Part shown: piece after piece, positions 17,887 through 26,837 of the stretch
How the letters are laid out: every line of letters starts with the position of its first letter
Numbering within the stretch: the stretch's first letter is position 1
From: Vibrio sp. 99-8-1
GTDB taxonomy: Bacteria > Pseudomonadota > Gammaproteobacteria > Enterobacterales > Vibrionaceae
NCBI RefSeq assembly: GCF_013114595.1
Contig: NZ_VTXE01000003.1
Location: 1 to 64,000 of the forward strand
Direction of reading: 5' to 3'
DNA length: 64,000 bases
Notes under the pieces: model-generated
The model's input: only the letters and a program-made list of their open reading frames with translations
The model's database searches: none
What the model was told of the DNA's origin: nothing
Translations under genes and position numbers: made by a program

Positions 17887-18945
17887 TTATGCTGCATTTG
17901 TTGCCGACGCTTTTGCTTTGCTGCGTAAGGTGTAATTGACCAAAGCAATCAGCACTGGTACTTCGATCAGTGGACCAATCACTCCGGCGAACGCTTGATC
18001 AGAGTTGATACCAAATACCGCGATAGATACGGCTATGGCCAATTCAAAGTTATTGCCTGTAGCGGTATAGGCGATAGAGGCATTCTTGTCGAAAGGTAAT
18101 CCCATTTTTCGTCCGATGGCAAAGCTGGTAAAAAACATCAGTACAAAATAGAGAGTGAGGGGGATTGCGACACGAACGACATCCATAGGTAGCTCAACGA
18201 TCATTTCACCTTTTAAACTGAACATTAGAACAATGGTTGCTAACAGAGCGATTAATGTTATTGGAGATATAGCCGGAATAAAGACCTCGTTATACCACTC
18301 TTCACTTTTCACTCTTGTTAATACTTCACGGCTTACAAACCCTGCCAAGAAAGGGATACCAAGATAGATCATGACACTTTTGGCAATGTCAGCCATGGAG
18401 ATGTTAACGACCATGCTTTGATAGCCGAATACAGGTGGGAGTACAGTAATAAACAACCAAGCCATAAAGCTGTATGTGACAATTTGAAACAAGCTATTGA
18501 TGGCTACCAGTGCTGCGCCATACTCACGATTTCCACCGCCAATATCATTCCATACCAGTACCATGGCAATACAACGCGCCAATCCAATTAAAATAATACC
18601 GACCATGTAGCCTGGGTAGTCAGCAAGAAAGGTCAGTGCCAGTACAAACATAAGAATGGGACCAACAATCCAGTTCATGATCAGTGAAAGGGTTATTGCT
18701 TGTTTATCCTTAGTTACTTTTCCCAATAGACGGTAATTCACTTTCGCTAATGGTGGGTACATCATCAAAATTAAACCAATAGCGAGTGGGACATTGGTGG
18801 TTCCAACTGACATCGCTTCATTTATCTCAACAACTTGAGGGAATAGAGTGCCGATAGCGACGCCAAGGATCATAGCTACAAAAATCCAAACCGTAAGGAA
18901 GCGGTCAAGTAGGCCTAGTTTTGCTTGTGTTTGATTTATATCCAC
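17887..18945 (-). CDS. acr3: Arsenite efflux transporter Acr3
   Basis: A 352-residue inner-membrane protein with about ten hydrophobic helices, member of the ACR3 (BASS-like) arsenite exporter family. The conserved cysteine in [13 protein letters not shown] (Cys125) and the late conserved Glu in [11 protein letters not shown] are present, both typical of functional Acr3. It starts with GTG at 18945, with GAGA eight to nine bases upstream. An ArsR-type palindrome overlaps its promoter at 18966-18981. No arsC reductase or arsH is seen nearby, so only trivalent arsenic would be handled by these two genes. Confidence 0.9.
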   Translation of the reverse strand: MDINQTQAKLGLLDRFLTVWIFVAMILGVAIGTLFPQVVEINEAMSVGTTNVPLAIGLILMMYPPLAKVNYRLLGKVTKDKQAITLSLIMNWIVGPILMFVLALTFLADYPGYMVGIILIGLARCIAMVLVWNDIGGGNREYGAALVAINSLFQIVTYSFMAWLFITVLPPVFGYQSMVVNISMADIAKSVMIYLGIPFLAGFVSREVLTRVKSEEWYNEVFIPAISPITLIALLATIVLMFSLKGEMIVELPMDVVRVAIPLTLYFVLMFFTSFAIGRKMGLPFDKNASIAYTATGNNFELAIAVSIAVFGINSDQAFAGVIGPLIEVPVLIALVNYTLRSKAKASATNAA

Positions 18946-18965
18946 AATAATTTCTCTGTTCGTTT

Positions 18966-18981
18966 ATCGTCGAATGACGAT
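18966..18981. promoter_or_regulatory. ArsR operator candidate upstream of acr3
   Basis: ATCGTC-GAAT-GACGAT is a perfect 6+6 inverted repeat ending 20 bp before the acr3 start. It shares ATCGTCGAAT with the site in front of arsR. Confidence 0.75.
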
Positions 18982-19042
18982 TATTTAAGTTACAAATGGT
19001 TAAGGGTACAAATGACTAAAGCTATATCATTTACATGTCAGT

Positions 19043-19381
19043 TTAGTGGCAAATGGTGGAAAAAAGCGCTGAAAATTGGTCGAGTTTATGACGATTTATT
19101 CGATAGCACATTTTGGGTGGAATAGGTTCAGCAGATATAAATTCCGCCTGCTTTAAGATTCGTAAGTGCTCGGATACCGTTGATTGTGCTAACCTTAGCT
19201 CTCCAACCAGATCACTATTTAAACAGCCATCCAAGTTGTCCAGAGTTAACAATATTTTTAAGATTCTCACTCTAGCTGGATGAGAGAGTGCTTTTGCTAA
19301 TGCGGCAAGCTGTTGTTCTTGTTGTAGCTCTTGCTCAGTAGAGGAAAAAGCTTGTGCATTGCTATTGCATCCGGTTGTCAT
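19043..19381 (-). CDS. arsR: ArsR-family arsenic-responsive repressor
   Basis: A 112-residue winged-helix repressor with LSHPARVRILKIL and the recognition helix LAQSTVSEHLRIL. The classical ELCVCDL metal site is absent. The corresponding helix reads GCLNSDL with one Cys (53), and other cysteines lie at 5, 92 and 111, so As(III) must be bound by a different set, perhaps Cys5 with Cys53. It is upstream of and co-directional with acr3 (about 97 bp gap), and each gene has its own operator. Confidence 0.88.
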   Translation of the reverse strand: MTTGCNSNAQAFSSTEQELQQEQQLAALAKALSHPARVRILKILLTLDNLDGCLNSDLVGELRLAQSTVSEHLRILKQAEFISAEPIPPKMCYRINRHKLDQFSALFSTICH

Positions 19382-19453
19382 AAGTTGCTGCCTATTTATC
19401 GCCGGCCTTTCTCCATTACTGATTTAATGATGAAAAGTGGCATATTGATAGTT

Positions 19454-19471
19454 AATCGTCGAATTGCGATT
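19454..19471. promoter_or_regulatory. ArsR operator candidate upstream of arsR
   Basis: AATCG-TCGAATTG-CGATT is an inverted repeat about 73 bp before the arsR ATG, sharing ATCGTCGAAT with the acr3-side site. Autorepression is inferred. Confidence 0.72.
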
Positions 19472-19560
19472 AATGTTACGCTTCCCTGTTAAAACAAGCA
19501 ACGATTATTTTACTTTTACGGTTTATCTTCGTGATTCCCCGTTTTAAGTGTTGGCTATGT

Positions 19561-20472
19561 TTATTGCGAAATATGTTGTTGGACAAAGTCGATAAAGGTT
19601 CGCATCTTAGCGGGCATATGCTTGGTTTGTGTGTATTGCATAATAATTTTCCCCTGATAATTACTTTTAATGGTCCAATCGGGTAACACGCGAACAAGTT
19701 GTTTGTTAGCGACCAACTCCTGAACAATAAAATCTGGAAAGATTCCTATCCCAAGATTGGCGAATACAGCATCCAAACGCATGCCGGTATTATTAACCGA
19801 ATAGCGCCCCGCGACAGACACTTTTGTTTTCTGTTTGTCTTGTTCAAATTCCCATTCGTTATCATGAAGAGTTTCGCCAAGATGAAGACAACTGTGGTGG
19901 TATAAGTCATCGGGCGTTTGGGGAGTCCCCGCGTTTTGCAGATAGTCTGATGTCGCGCATAAGTATAGGTCGACACTGCCGATCTGCTTGGAGACCAAAT
20001 GCTCACTGGCTGAACGAGTTAAGCGAAACACAATATCAACGTCATCATGGATAGGGTCGAGTAGGCGATCCGTTGCTTTAACATTTAACTCAATATTGGG
20101 GTATTGCTGCATAAACTGCAAAAGCAGTGGCGAGAGTACTTTACGACCATAAGCTTTAGGAATAGAAACTCGCAATTTGCCGTTGATCTCTCGCTGGGTG
20201 GACTCAGAAATATTCACCATTTCTTTGGCGTTATCCACAATCGCTTGGCAATGGATTAATGCTTCTTTACCTGCAGAAGTAAGAGATTGCTTTCGGGTGG
20301 TTCTCTCCAGTAAAGAGACGGAAAGCGAATCTTCTAAGTTGGCTATCTGTCGGCTAATTCTTGACGGCGTGACCCTAAGTTTTTTACTTGCAGCGGTGAA
20401 GCTTCCTTCTTCAACCACCGTAACAAACGCCACCATATCTGGCAGTAAATGGACAATTTTATTTGTGCTCAT
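19561..20472 (-). CDS. LysR-family transcriptional regulator
   Basis: A 303-residue LysR-type regulator. The helix-turn-helix spans about 18-58 (FVTVVEEGSFTAASKKL, then TPSRISRQIANLEDSL), followed by a substrate-binding domain typical of the CrgA/DsdC-like branch. It is divergently transcribed from the DMT exporter at 20580 with about 107 bp between the start codons, so it most likely regulates that exporter and itself. The effector is unknown. Confidence 0.85.
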   Translation of the reverse strand: MSTNKIVHLLPDMVAFVTVVEEGSFTAASKKLRVTPSRISRQIANLEDSLSVSLLERTTRKQSLTSAGKEALIHCQAIVDNAKEMVNISESTQREINGKLRVSIPKAYGRKVLSPLLLQFMQQYPNIELNVKATDRLLDPIHDDVDIVFRLTRSASEHLVSKQIGSVDLYLCATSDYLQNAGTPQTPDDLYHHSCLHLGETLHDNEWEFEQDKQKTKVSVAGRYSVNNTGMRLDAVFANLGIGIFPDFIVQELVANKQLVRVLPDWTIKSNYQGKIIMQYTQTKHMPAKMRTFIDFVQQHISQ

Positions 20473-20579
20473 AAGTCATAAGTATTGTGAGTAATTAGCG
20501 TATTATATAACAATTAAGCATAGATTAAGATAAAGCAATTAGGTGGTAACTGTTAAATAAAACTGAAAGAGATAGGTAG

Positions 20580-21506
20580 ATGTTATTGTTTCCATGCAAA
20601 AAAATACCCTATGCCGAATTGCTATTGTTGCTTGTGGCGATTGCTTGGGGGACAAGTTATAGCGTAACCAAAATGAGTTTGGTGTACACCACAGTGTTTT
20701 GTTTTCTGTTTATTCGCTTTTTTATGACCTCATTTATTCTCTTGCCACTGTTTATTTATCGTCATTGGCAAGGCAAGACTGGGCCATGGAAGAAGGCGAT
20801 TCCTAGTGGCGTTGTTCTGTTTGCCATATTTTGCGCAGAAACGTACGGTGTTCTTCACACCACGGCTTCAAATGCCGCTTTTTTGATCAGTATTTGCATA
20901 TTGCTGACACCGTTGGTTGAGTGGTGGTGGCTAAAAAAAGCACCGGCAAAATCACTGTTCTTATTTGTTGTTATCTCCTTGGTTGGCGTGCTGTTACTGA
21001 CCGAAATTAACCTCTCAGAAATCTCTTTAAATCAAGGGGATTTCTATATTCTAATTGCCGCCCTGTTGCGGGCGGTGATCGTGGTGATGACCAAACAGGT
21101 CATCAATAGTAAATCTCTTTCTGCCCTCGAAATTACCACCGTCCAGTCAAGCATGGTTATGTTGCTTTCGCTTACTGTTGTCATTGTGTCGGGGGAATTG
21201 GATTTTCTAATGGTTCGTGATGACACATTTTGGTTAAACACCTTGTATTTGGTTACTGTCTGTACCTTGTTTGCCTTCTTTGTTCAGAACTACGCGATAA
21301 AACGCAGTTCTCCTTCTCGGGTTTCTCTTCTGATGGGGTCTGAGCCTGCATTTGGTGCTCTGTTTGCGTTTATCTATTTAGGGGAGACGTTTAGTTCTTG
21401 GCAACTGTTTGGTGCGGTGCTGGTGTTAACTTCGACCTTGTGCGTGGCAGCGAATATAGCCGATAAACCACTCTTCATAAGAGAAAAGTGGCTCAAACAG
21501 AGTTGA
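20580..21506 (+). CDS. DMT superfamily transporter (EamA family)
   Basis: A 308-residue inner-membrane protein with about ten helices in two EamA repeats. The first repeat begins LLVAIAWGTSYSVTKMSL and the second ends in the conserved SRVSLLMGSEPAFGALFAF segment. Members export metabolites or amino acids; the substrate is not visible. It is divergent from the LysR gene and convergent with nanQ, ending 2 bp from it. Confidence 0.85.
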   Translation: MLLFPCKKIPYAELLLLLVAIAWGTSYSVTKMSLVYTTVFCFLFIRFFMTSFILLPLFIYRHWQGKTGPWKKAIPSGVVLFAIFCAETYGVLHTTASNAAFLISICILLTPLVEWWWLKKAPAKSLFLFVVISLVGVLLLTEINLSEISLNQGDFYILIAALLRAVIVVMTKQVINSKSLSALEITTVQSSMVMLLSLTVVIVSGELDFLMVRDDTFWLNTLYLVTVCTLFAFFVQNYAIKRSSPSRVSLLMGSEPAFGALFAFIYLGETFSSWQLFGAVLVLTSTLCVAANIADKPLFIREKWLKQS

Positions 21507-21508
21507 TG

Positions 21509-21982
21509 TTATTTAAGCAATGAATGATGAATTTTTACCACCATTTTTTTTACATTAATTTGTGTTTCAGCGCTGCAGCCGGGCTTATGAGGTTCGGTTG
21601 GAAAAAAGAGTGCACAATCGCCAGTGCGAAGAGTAATTCTCTGCGGGTTGGCAACATTGCTGAGTAATTGAAAATCGCTTTTTTCATCATAATCTGTGGC
21701 AGGAGTGTTGTCAGCGTTGGGTAGTCCATATTCAATAGTCTCAGTTCCTGAAAGAAGCGTTTGAATATCAATGTATTGCTGGTGTAGTTCCGCTTGTTTA
21801 TCTGCTGCGGCTTCGGTGGTGTACTCCATGACAACTGCGAACATTAAATCGCCTTTAATATCATGGCGACCGATCGCGACATTTTCAGGATCGTCGATAG
21901 AAGCGATATATTGCAAACCCTGTCTAATGGCTTCTGGCAGATAGTGGTAATGTTCAATTTGATTAATATGGCATAACAACAT
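21509..21982 (-). CDS. nanQ: YhcH/NanQ-type protein (probable N-acetylneuraminate anomerase)
   Basis: A 157-residue cupin-like YhcH/YjgK/YiaL family protein; E. coli YhcH is NanQ, which speeds anomerisation of sialic acid. Family motifs are visible: DIKGDLMFAVVMEYTT, the HQQYIDIQTLLSG core and the late FFPTEPHKPG, whose His and Glu residues bind metal. It is the distal gene of the nan run, behind a terminator hairpin (22006-22021), with Shine-Dalgarno AAGGA before its ATG. The context (TRAP, nanA, NanR) supports the sialic-acid role. Confidence 0.85.
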   Translation of the reverse strand: MLLCHINQIEHYHYLPEAIRQGLQYIASIDDPENVAIGRHDIKGDLMFAVVMEYTTEAAADKQAELHQQYIDIQTLLSGTETIEYGLPNADNTPATDYDEKSDFQLLSNVANPQRITLRTGDCALFFPTEPHKPGCSAETQINVKKMVVKIHHSLLK

Positions 21983-22001
21983 CGTAATGTCCTTAAATGA
22001 A

Positions 22002-22021
22002 AAAGGGGAGCTTTCGCTCCC
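22002..22021 (-). terminator. Internal terminator/attenuator between siaM and nanQ
   Basis: On the minus strand GGGAGC, a GAAA tetraloop and GCTCCC are followed by CTTTTT, a compact Rho-independent terminator. nanQ lies just beyond it and would be reached only by readthrough. Confidence 0.75.
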
Positions 22022-22027
22022 AAAAGA

Positions 22028-23293
22028 CTACATTAATAGGTTTGGCAAAAACATCACTAAAGATGGAAATAGTATAACCAGTACTAAAACCATGAAAAGT
22101 GGCACTAGAAATGGAATGACCGAACGAGCTAACACCGGAAATGGAATATTACCGACTTTAGCAACTACAAATAGGGCGACCCCCATAGGAGGAGTTAGAA
22201 TTCCCAACATCATATTTAAGACCATAACCACGCCAAAATAGACAGGGTCGATACCCAAAGAGATAGCCACTGGTAATAAAATGGGTACTACTAATAGTAA
22301 TAGAGCAAGTGTTTCAATAAATGCTCCTAAGACCAATAACATTAAGTTAATAGCCAGCATAAAGATAATAGGGTTATCAGTGAAGTCGAGGAAAAACTCC
22401 GCAGCATGCTGTGGGATTCTTTCTTTCACTACGACATAACCAAATAGACTGACACCGGCGATCAATAAGCCAATAACAGCAGAGGTGTTTACTGTTTCTC
22501 TGATTATTTCCACTAGTTTCTGAAAGTTAAGCTCTTTATAGACAAAAAAACCGAGAAACAGAGCATACATAGATGCGACAACGGCGGCCTCGGTAGGTGT
22601 GACAAAACCAGAAAAGATCCCACCAATGATGATGCCCGGAGTTAAGAGTGGAAGTACAGCTCCTTTTAATGCCTGACACGCTTCTTGTCTTGTTGCTTTT
22701 GGATGTACGGGATAGCCTCGTTTTCTCGCAATAAAAAAGACCAAGGTCATAAGAGCTGCAGCGCATAAAAATGCGGGTACGATACCACCAATAAAAAGAG
22801 CACCAATGGATGCGCCAGATGTCACTCCATAGATAACCATAGGGATACTTGGAGGCATTAAAGGACCAATGACACTGGATGCTGCGGTAATCGCCCCAGA
22901 AAAGTCATCGTGATAACCTTCGTCGCGCATCGCTTTGATTTCAAGTTGTCCTAAGCCACCAGAGTCAGCGTGTGCCGAGCCTGACATACCTGAAAATAAA
23001 AGGCTCGCTAATACATTTACATGCCCTAGGCTTCCTGTGTAGTGGCCAAGCATGGCTTTGGCAAAGCGGAACATTCTTTCCGTGATACCACCGCTGTTCA
23101 TAAGCAACCCAGCGAAGATAAAAAATGGTACGGCTAGCAGAGGAAATGAATCTAATCCTGCTAACATTTTTTGTGGAGCCAGTGCAATACCGCCATTAAA
23201 GGTCAAGTAAACTAAAGAGGTGACCAATAGAGTCATAGCGACCGGCATACCGATGGCGAGTAATGTTCCCCAGCCAGCAAAAAGAGTAAACAT
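22028..23293 (-). CDS. siaM: TRAP transporter large permease (SiaM/DctM type)
   Basis: A 421-residue membrane protein of the DctM family with about 12 helices, the Na+-coupled translocation subunit of a TRAP importer. DctM features are visible: the early GIPVAMTLLVTSL-like opening, GMSGSAHADSGGLG and LTPPMGVALFVV. Its ATG immediately follows the stop of the small subunit (TAAATG junction). Sialic acid is the likely substrate from context. Confidence 0.88.
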   Translation of the reverse strand: MFTLFAGWGTLLAIGMPVAMTLLVTSLVYLTFNGGIALAPQKMLAGLDSFPLLAVPFFIFAGLLMNSGGITERMFRFAKAMLGHYTGSLGHVNVLASLLFSGMSGSAHADSGGLGQLEIKAMRDEGYHDDFSGAITAASSVIGPLMPPSIPMVIYGVTSGASIGALFIGGIVPAFLCAAALMTLVFFIARKRGYPVHPKATRQEACQALKGAVLPLLTPGIIIGGIFSGFVTPTEAAVVASMYALFLGFFVYKELNFQKLVEIIRETVNTSAVIGLLIAGVSLFGYVVVKERIPQHAAEFFLDFTDNPIIFMLAINLMLLVLGAFIETLALLLLVVPILLPVAISLGIDPVYFGVVMVLNMMLGILTPPMGVALFVVAKVGNIPFPVLARSVIPFLVPLFMVLVLVILFPSLVMFLPNLLM

Positions 23294-23797
23294 TTATTTG
23301 TGCTCCTCTGAGCTATGGCACGGCGTGTGTGCGTGTTGACCTAACAGAATTAAACTGTCTTGAAATATGTTTATGGTTGAGCGAATCGCCATTAAAGCGA
23401 AACCTACAGGAATTATTACGTACAGATACGAGACAGGAATATCCATTGTGATAGCTTGCAACCTGTCCATACGAAGTGTGGATGTATATCCGAGCTTAAC
23501 TAGGTATAAGCAAGCCAGTAAGTAGATAAAATGTATACAGATAAAAAGTAGAGCACGACCTCTAGGCTGAAGCATATTTGGCACGAGATCGACCGTGATA
23601 TGATCTCTTTTCGAAACAGCTTCACTGGCACCAAGCATAACTATATAGATGTAAAGCCAGCGAGAAACTTCTTCCGTCCAAACAATAGACATATCAAAAA
23701 AGTAACGACTGAATATTTGCAAAACTAGGGTAATAAACAGCACGACAAACAAAATGGTCGACATGTTTCTTTCAGCGTTTTTAATAAAGCATAACAT
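23294..23797 (-). CDS. siaQ: TRAP transporter small permease (SiaQ/DctQ type)
   Basis: A 167-residue DctQ-family membrane protein with four hydrophobic helices and the family segment WTEEVSRWLYIYIVMLGASEAV, then RDHITVDLVP. It is the accessory subunit that joins SiaM. It sits between siaP (54 bp upstream) and siaM (directly abutting). Separate siaQ and siaM genes, as here, occur in vibrios; some other bacteria have a fused siaQM. Confidence 0.88.
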   Translation of the reverse strand: MLCFIKNAERNMSTILFVVLFITLVLQIFSRYFFDMSIVWTEEVSRWLYIYIVMLGASEAVSKRDHITVDLVPNMLQPRGRALLFICIHFIYLLACLYLVKLGYTSTLRMDRLQAITMDIPVSYLYVIIPVGFALMAIRSTINIFQDSLILLGQHAHTPCHSSEEHK

Positions 23798-23851
23798 GAT
23801 AGGTTTTTCCGATTTAAGGCCCTTACCCCTGGTAGGGCAAAGGCCTGTTTA

Positions 23852-24826
23852 CTATAGGCTAGTTAGTTGCTCAACGGTATTTTCGCCATATTGCTTATCA
23901 ATATCAGCGTAGTACTCTTTCATGGCATTACGGAATGGTTTGAGATCAGGGTAAGTAAATTTAACCCCTTCAGACTTAAAGAAATCGATCAGTTTTTGCT
24001 CTTTCTCTTTTACCAGTTGGTTGTTGTACTCTCCTCCCGCTTTGATGGCTTTCATTAACCAAGACTTTTCTTGTTCAGATAGGTCTGCCCAAGTGCTATC
24101 TGAAATAACAATCGCTTGATCTTGCACGACATGACTGGTCATTGCGATGTTCTTCTGAACTTCATAAAACTTCATAGACTCAATAGTCGGCAGTGGGTTT
24201 TCTTGTCCATCTACCGCATTAGTTTGTAAAGCTAAATACACTTCAGCAAATGCTACTGGAGTCGGTCGTGCTTGTGCCGATTTAGCAAAGTTTATTAGTG
24301 CTTTTGCGTTAGGTACTCGCAGTTTCAATCCTTTAAAATCGTCATATGAATTAAGAGGCTTGTTGGATGAAGTTTGACGCGAACCAAAGTACCAATTATC
24401 GATAGGTCGTAACTGGAAGTTATCGATTAGCTCACTTTTAACTTCGTTGCCCCAATTACTGTTAAAGATTTTTTGCAGGTGTTCAAAATCTCGTACGACA
24501 TACGCGGTTTCTAGCACTTCTAACCTTGGTATATAACGAGCCATGCCACCAAATACCTGCATGGTAACATCCAGTTCACCAACAGAAGCTTGTTCAAGCA
24601 TGTCATGTACACTCCCTAACTGAGAAGCAGGGTATACGTTCATTTTTAGCTCGCCACCAGACACTTCTTCAAGGACTTCAGCTGTTTTTTTCGCGCCTAG
24701 GTATGGCGGTGACGTTAGTGAACCTTCAAGGCCAAACATTAACGTTTTAGCCGCATAGGAAGAAAGCGGTGTTGCAATTGTCATGGCTGCAATACAGGCA
24801 GTTGCCAATTTTTTATTCCACTTCAT
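23852..24826 (-). CDS. siaP: TRAP transporter solute-binding protein (SiaP/DctP type)
   Basis: A 324-residue periplasmic binding protein with a signal peptide (cleaved near SSYAA, residue 25). DctP features are present: the SSNKPLNSYDDFKGLKLRVP segment with the conserved Arg that binds the substrate carboxylate, and GQENPLPTI. It binds the ligand for SiaQM. A NanR-type site lies 63 bp upstream of its ATG, so it has its own promoter within the cluster. Sialic acid is inferred from nanA and the NanR sites; other sugar acids cannot be excluded. Confidence 0.86.
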   Translation of the reverse strand: MKWNKKLATACIAAMTIATPLSSYAAKTLMFGLEGSLTSPPYLGAKKTAEVLEEVSGGELKMNVYPASQLGSVHDMLEQASVGELDVTMQVFGGMARYIPRLEVLETAYVVRDFEHLQKIFNSNWGNEVKSELIDNFQLRPIDNWYFGSRQTSSNKPLNSYDDFKGLKLRVPNAKALINFAKSAQARPTPVAFAEVYLALQTNAVDGQENPLPTIESMKFYEVQKNIAMTSHVVQDQAIVISDSTWADLSEQEKSWLMKAIKAGGEYNNQLVKEKEQKLIDFFKSEGVKFTYPDLKPFRNAMKEYYADIDKQYGENTVEQLTSL

Positions 24827-24889
24827 TGTTTTGTCTCCGTAAAAGTTCTGGCTATATTGCCAGTAATATAATCATTTATGTTATTACGC

Positions 24890-24900
24890 TGTTATACCAG
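24890..24900. promoter_or_regulatory. NanR operator candidate upstream of siaP
   Basis: TGTTATACCAG (CTGGTATAACA on the minus strand), identical to the 11-mers at 26889, 28004 and 31311. It is 63 bp before the siaP start. Confidence 0.75.
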
Positions 24901-25038
24901 CATAGAGGTAAAAATCTATCAAATTTGAATAATTATGTGACTTATTGATGTTTATTATCAATAAGGAATTATTCGTTTATATGATTAAGTGATACTCCTG
25001 TTACTGTTCAGTTAAAATTAGTCAGAAACGGTATAGCT

Positions 25039-25932
25039 TTATAACCATGCCGCTCCACGAACACCGCTTGAGTCCCCGTGTTTTGCTCTTACTAGCTTGG
25101 TATGAACTTGGTCTGAAAATACATACTTTTGCCAAATTTTGGGAACGTGCGAGTAGATAGAGCTGATATTAGAAACGCCTCCGCCAATCACGATGACTTC
25201 AGGATCTATAATATTAATGATGACAGCAAAGGATCTTGCTAACTGGTCATAAAACCTAGCCATATGCTCAACAGCACATGGGTCGCCCTGTTCAGCAAGT
25301 TCAACGATCTCTGGGACGGTAAGGTTTTTATGATAAATCTGCTGAAAGTTTTGCGACACGCCTGAGCCTGAAATATAGCTTTCTAGACACTTTGTTCTTC
25401 CGCAATAGCAGATGTGTTCAGGACCATCAACGTTTTCGTCCCAATCAGGAAGAGGGTTGTGTCCCCATTCACCAGCGATACGGTTAACACCAGTGACCAG
25501 TTGGCTATTTACTACTACGCCACCACCACACCCAGTACCTAAAATTGCCGCAAAACAAGAGCTACTTGCCGATTTTGCTGCCCCATCTTTAAACTCTGAT
25601 AAAGCTAGGCAATCTGCGTCGTTGGCAATTTTTACTGGCAAGTTAAAGTAATTATGAAGATCTGCTGCCAAGTCGTGTCCGTTAAGCACCTGACAATTGG
25701 CATTTTTAATTACTCCTGTGTCTGGAGATATGGCTCCAGGGCACCCAACTCCAATAGTGGAAACCGTACCGACTTGTGACTCTGCATTCTTAATTAGATT
25801 GATGATCGCATCTAAAAAAGTTCTATAGTCATTTGTTGGAGTAGGTGTTCTTTGCTGATGCAGGAGCTCTCCTTGCTCAGATAACACCACGAGTTCAATT
25901 TTGGTACCACCAATATCTAATCCAATTCTCAT
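25039..25932 (-). CDS. ROK-family sugar kinase, Mak-like (putative N-acetylmannosamine kinase by context)
   Basis: A 298-residue ROK kinase when started at the ATG 25932, which has AGAAGAG upstream and lies 17 bp after the nanA stop. Longer frames into nanA are not family-like. Motifs: RIGLDIGGTKIE (ATP loop), the NDADCLALSE catalytic Asp, GEWGHNPLP and the zinc-binding CYCGRTKCLES. The C-terminal AKHGDSSGVRGAAWL is strikingly like E. coli Mak (fructo/mannokinase), closer than NanK. In this cluster it should phosphorylate ManNAc or a related hexose, but this is unproven. Confidence 0.85.
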   Translation of the reverse strand: MRIGLDIGGTKIELVVLSEQGELLHQQRTPTPTNDYRTFLDAIINLIKNAESQVGTVSTIGVGCPGAISPDTGVIKNANCQVLNGHDLAADLHNYFNLPVKIANDADCLALSEFKDGAAKSASSSCFAAILGTGCGGGVVVNSQLVTGVNRIAGEWGHNPLPDWDENVDGPEHICYCGRTKCLESYISGSGVSQNFQQIYHKNLTVPEIVELAEQGDPCAVEHMARFYDQLARSFAVIINIIDPEVIVIGGGVSNISSIYSHVPKIWQKYVFSDQVHTKLVRAKHGDSSGVRGAAWL

Positions 25933-25949
25933 AATATTACTCTTCTGAG

Positions 25950-26837
25950 TTAAATCATGTTGTCTTCGAGTAGCTTGTTTAATAGTGTTTCTTGATCTGA
26001 AGTCAAAGCCTGAAGCGGACGACGAACCCGTTCGCATTCAATGATGCCTTGTGCTTTTAAGATGTACTTAAGACCAGAAAAAACACCCACTTTTACTAAA
26101 GTGTCTATTACCCGATTAGCTTTGGCCTGATGAGTTTTAGCTAAATCAATATCATTGTTCGCAATTGCTTCACGGATAGCGGCATAGCGCTTGCCCATAA
26201 TGTTGTAAGTACTTCCGATGCCTCCTCTGGCTCCTGATAATTGACCAGGCAAGAATATTTCATCAAAGCCATTAAAAATAACTTTATCAGGATGGTTGGA
26301 TGCTATCTGCTCCATTTGATAGAGATCACCAGATGTCTGTTTTAACGCGACGACATTATCTATGCTCAATAGTTGGGAAATCTGATCGGCTGTTAAGCTG
26401 ACTCCGCTCATAGCGGGGAAGTTGTAAACCACCATTGGTACACCATCAGCTGCGTCAACAATTCGCTTATAGTGATCGAGCAGAGCATCAAAACTTAATG
26501 GATAGTAGAAAGGAGTGACGGCGGAAACCGCATCATAACCAAATTGTTTAGCGGCTTTGGCTAGAGTGCAGCAATCATCTGTTCTGATTGTACCAACGTG
26601 AGCAATTAGCTGTAGATCGTGTTGATTCGCTTCTGCAGTCAATTCAAGAACCTGTTGACGCTCTTCAAGGCTCATCATAAACGCCTCTCCTGTTGAGCCG
26701 CCAACATAGACACCATTTAACTGCTGATTCTTTGCGTTTTCTACTAGTGCTTGTACCCCTTTTGCATCAACGGACTCATCGGCAAAGAAAGGGGTTAACG
26801 TTGCGGCATAAATACCGTCTAAATTAATCTGGGACAT
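25950..26837 (-). CDS. nanA: N-acetylneuraminate lyase NanA
   Basis: A 295-residue class I aldolase (DHDPS superfamily) cleaving N-acetylneuraminate to N-acetylmannosamine and pyruvate. Sialate-lyase features are all present: GGSTGEAF at 46-53, AVTPFYYP (106-113), Tyr138 in VVYNFPA and the Schiff-base Lys166 in ALKQTSGDLYQ. Close similarity to E. coli NanA throughout makes a generic DHDPS unlikely. It is the first gene after nanR, with NanR sites 35-62 bp upstream of its ATG. Confidence 0.94.
   Translation of the reverse strand: MSQINLDGIYAATLTPFFADESVDAKGVQALVENAKNQQLNGVYVGGSTGEAFMMSLEERQQVLELTAEANQHDLQLIAHVGTIRTDDCCTLAKAAKQFGYDAVSAVTPFYYPLSFDALLDHYKRIVDAADGVPMVVYNFPAMSGVSLTADQISQLLSIDNVVALKQTSGDLYQMEQIASNHPDKVIFNGFDEIFLPGQLSGARGGIGSTYNIMGKRYAAIREAIANNDIDLAKTHQAKANRVIDTLVKVGVFSGLKYILKAQGIIECERVRRPLQALTSDQETLLNKLLEDNMI

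Noticed and set aside
19824..20494. Several frames opposite the LysR gene
   Set aside because: They lie entirely within a well-conserved LysR gene on the other strand and show no family motif or ribosome-binding site.
25933..26037. Longer start for the ROK kinase overlapping nanA
   Set aside because: It encodes residues out of frame with nanA and unlike any ROK protein; the ATG at 25932 has a good Shine-Dalgarno.
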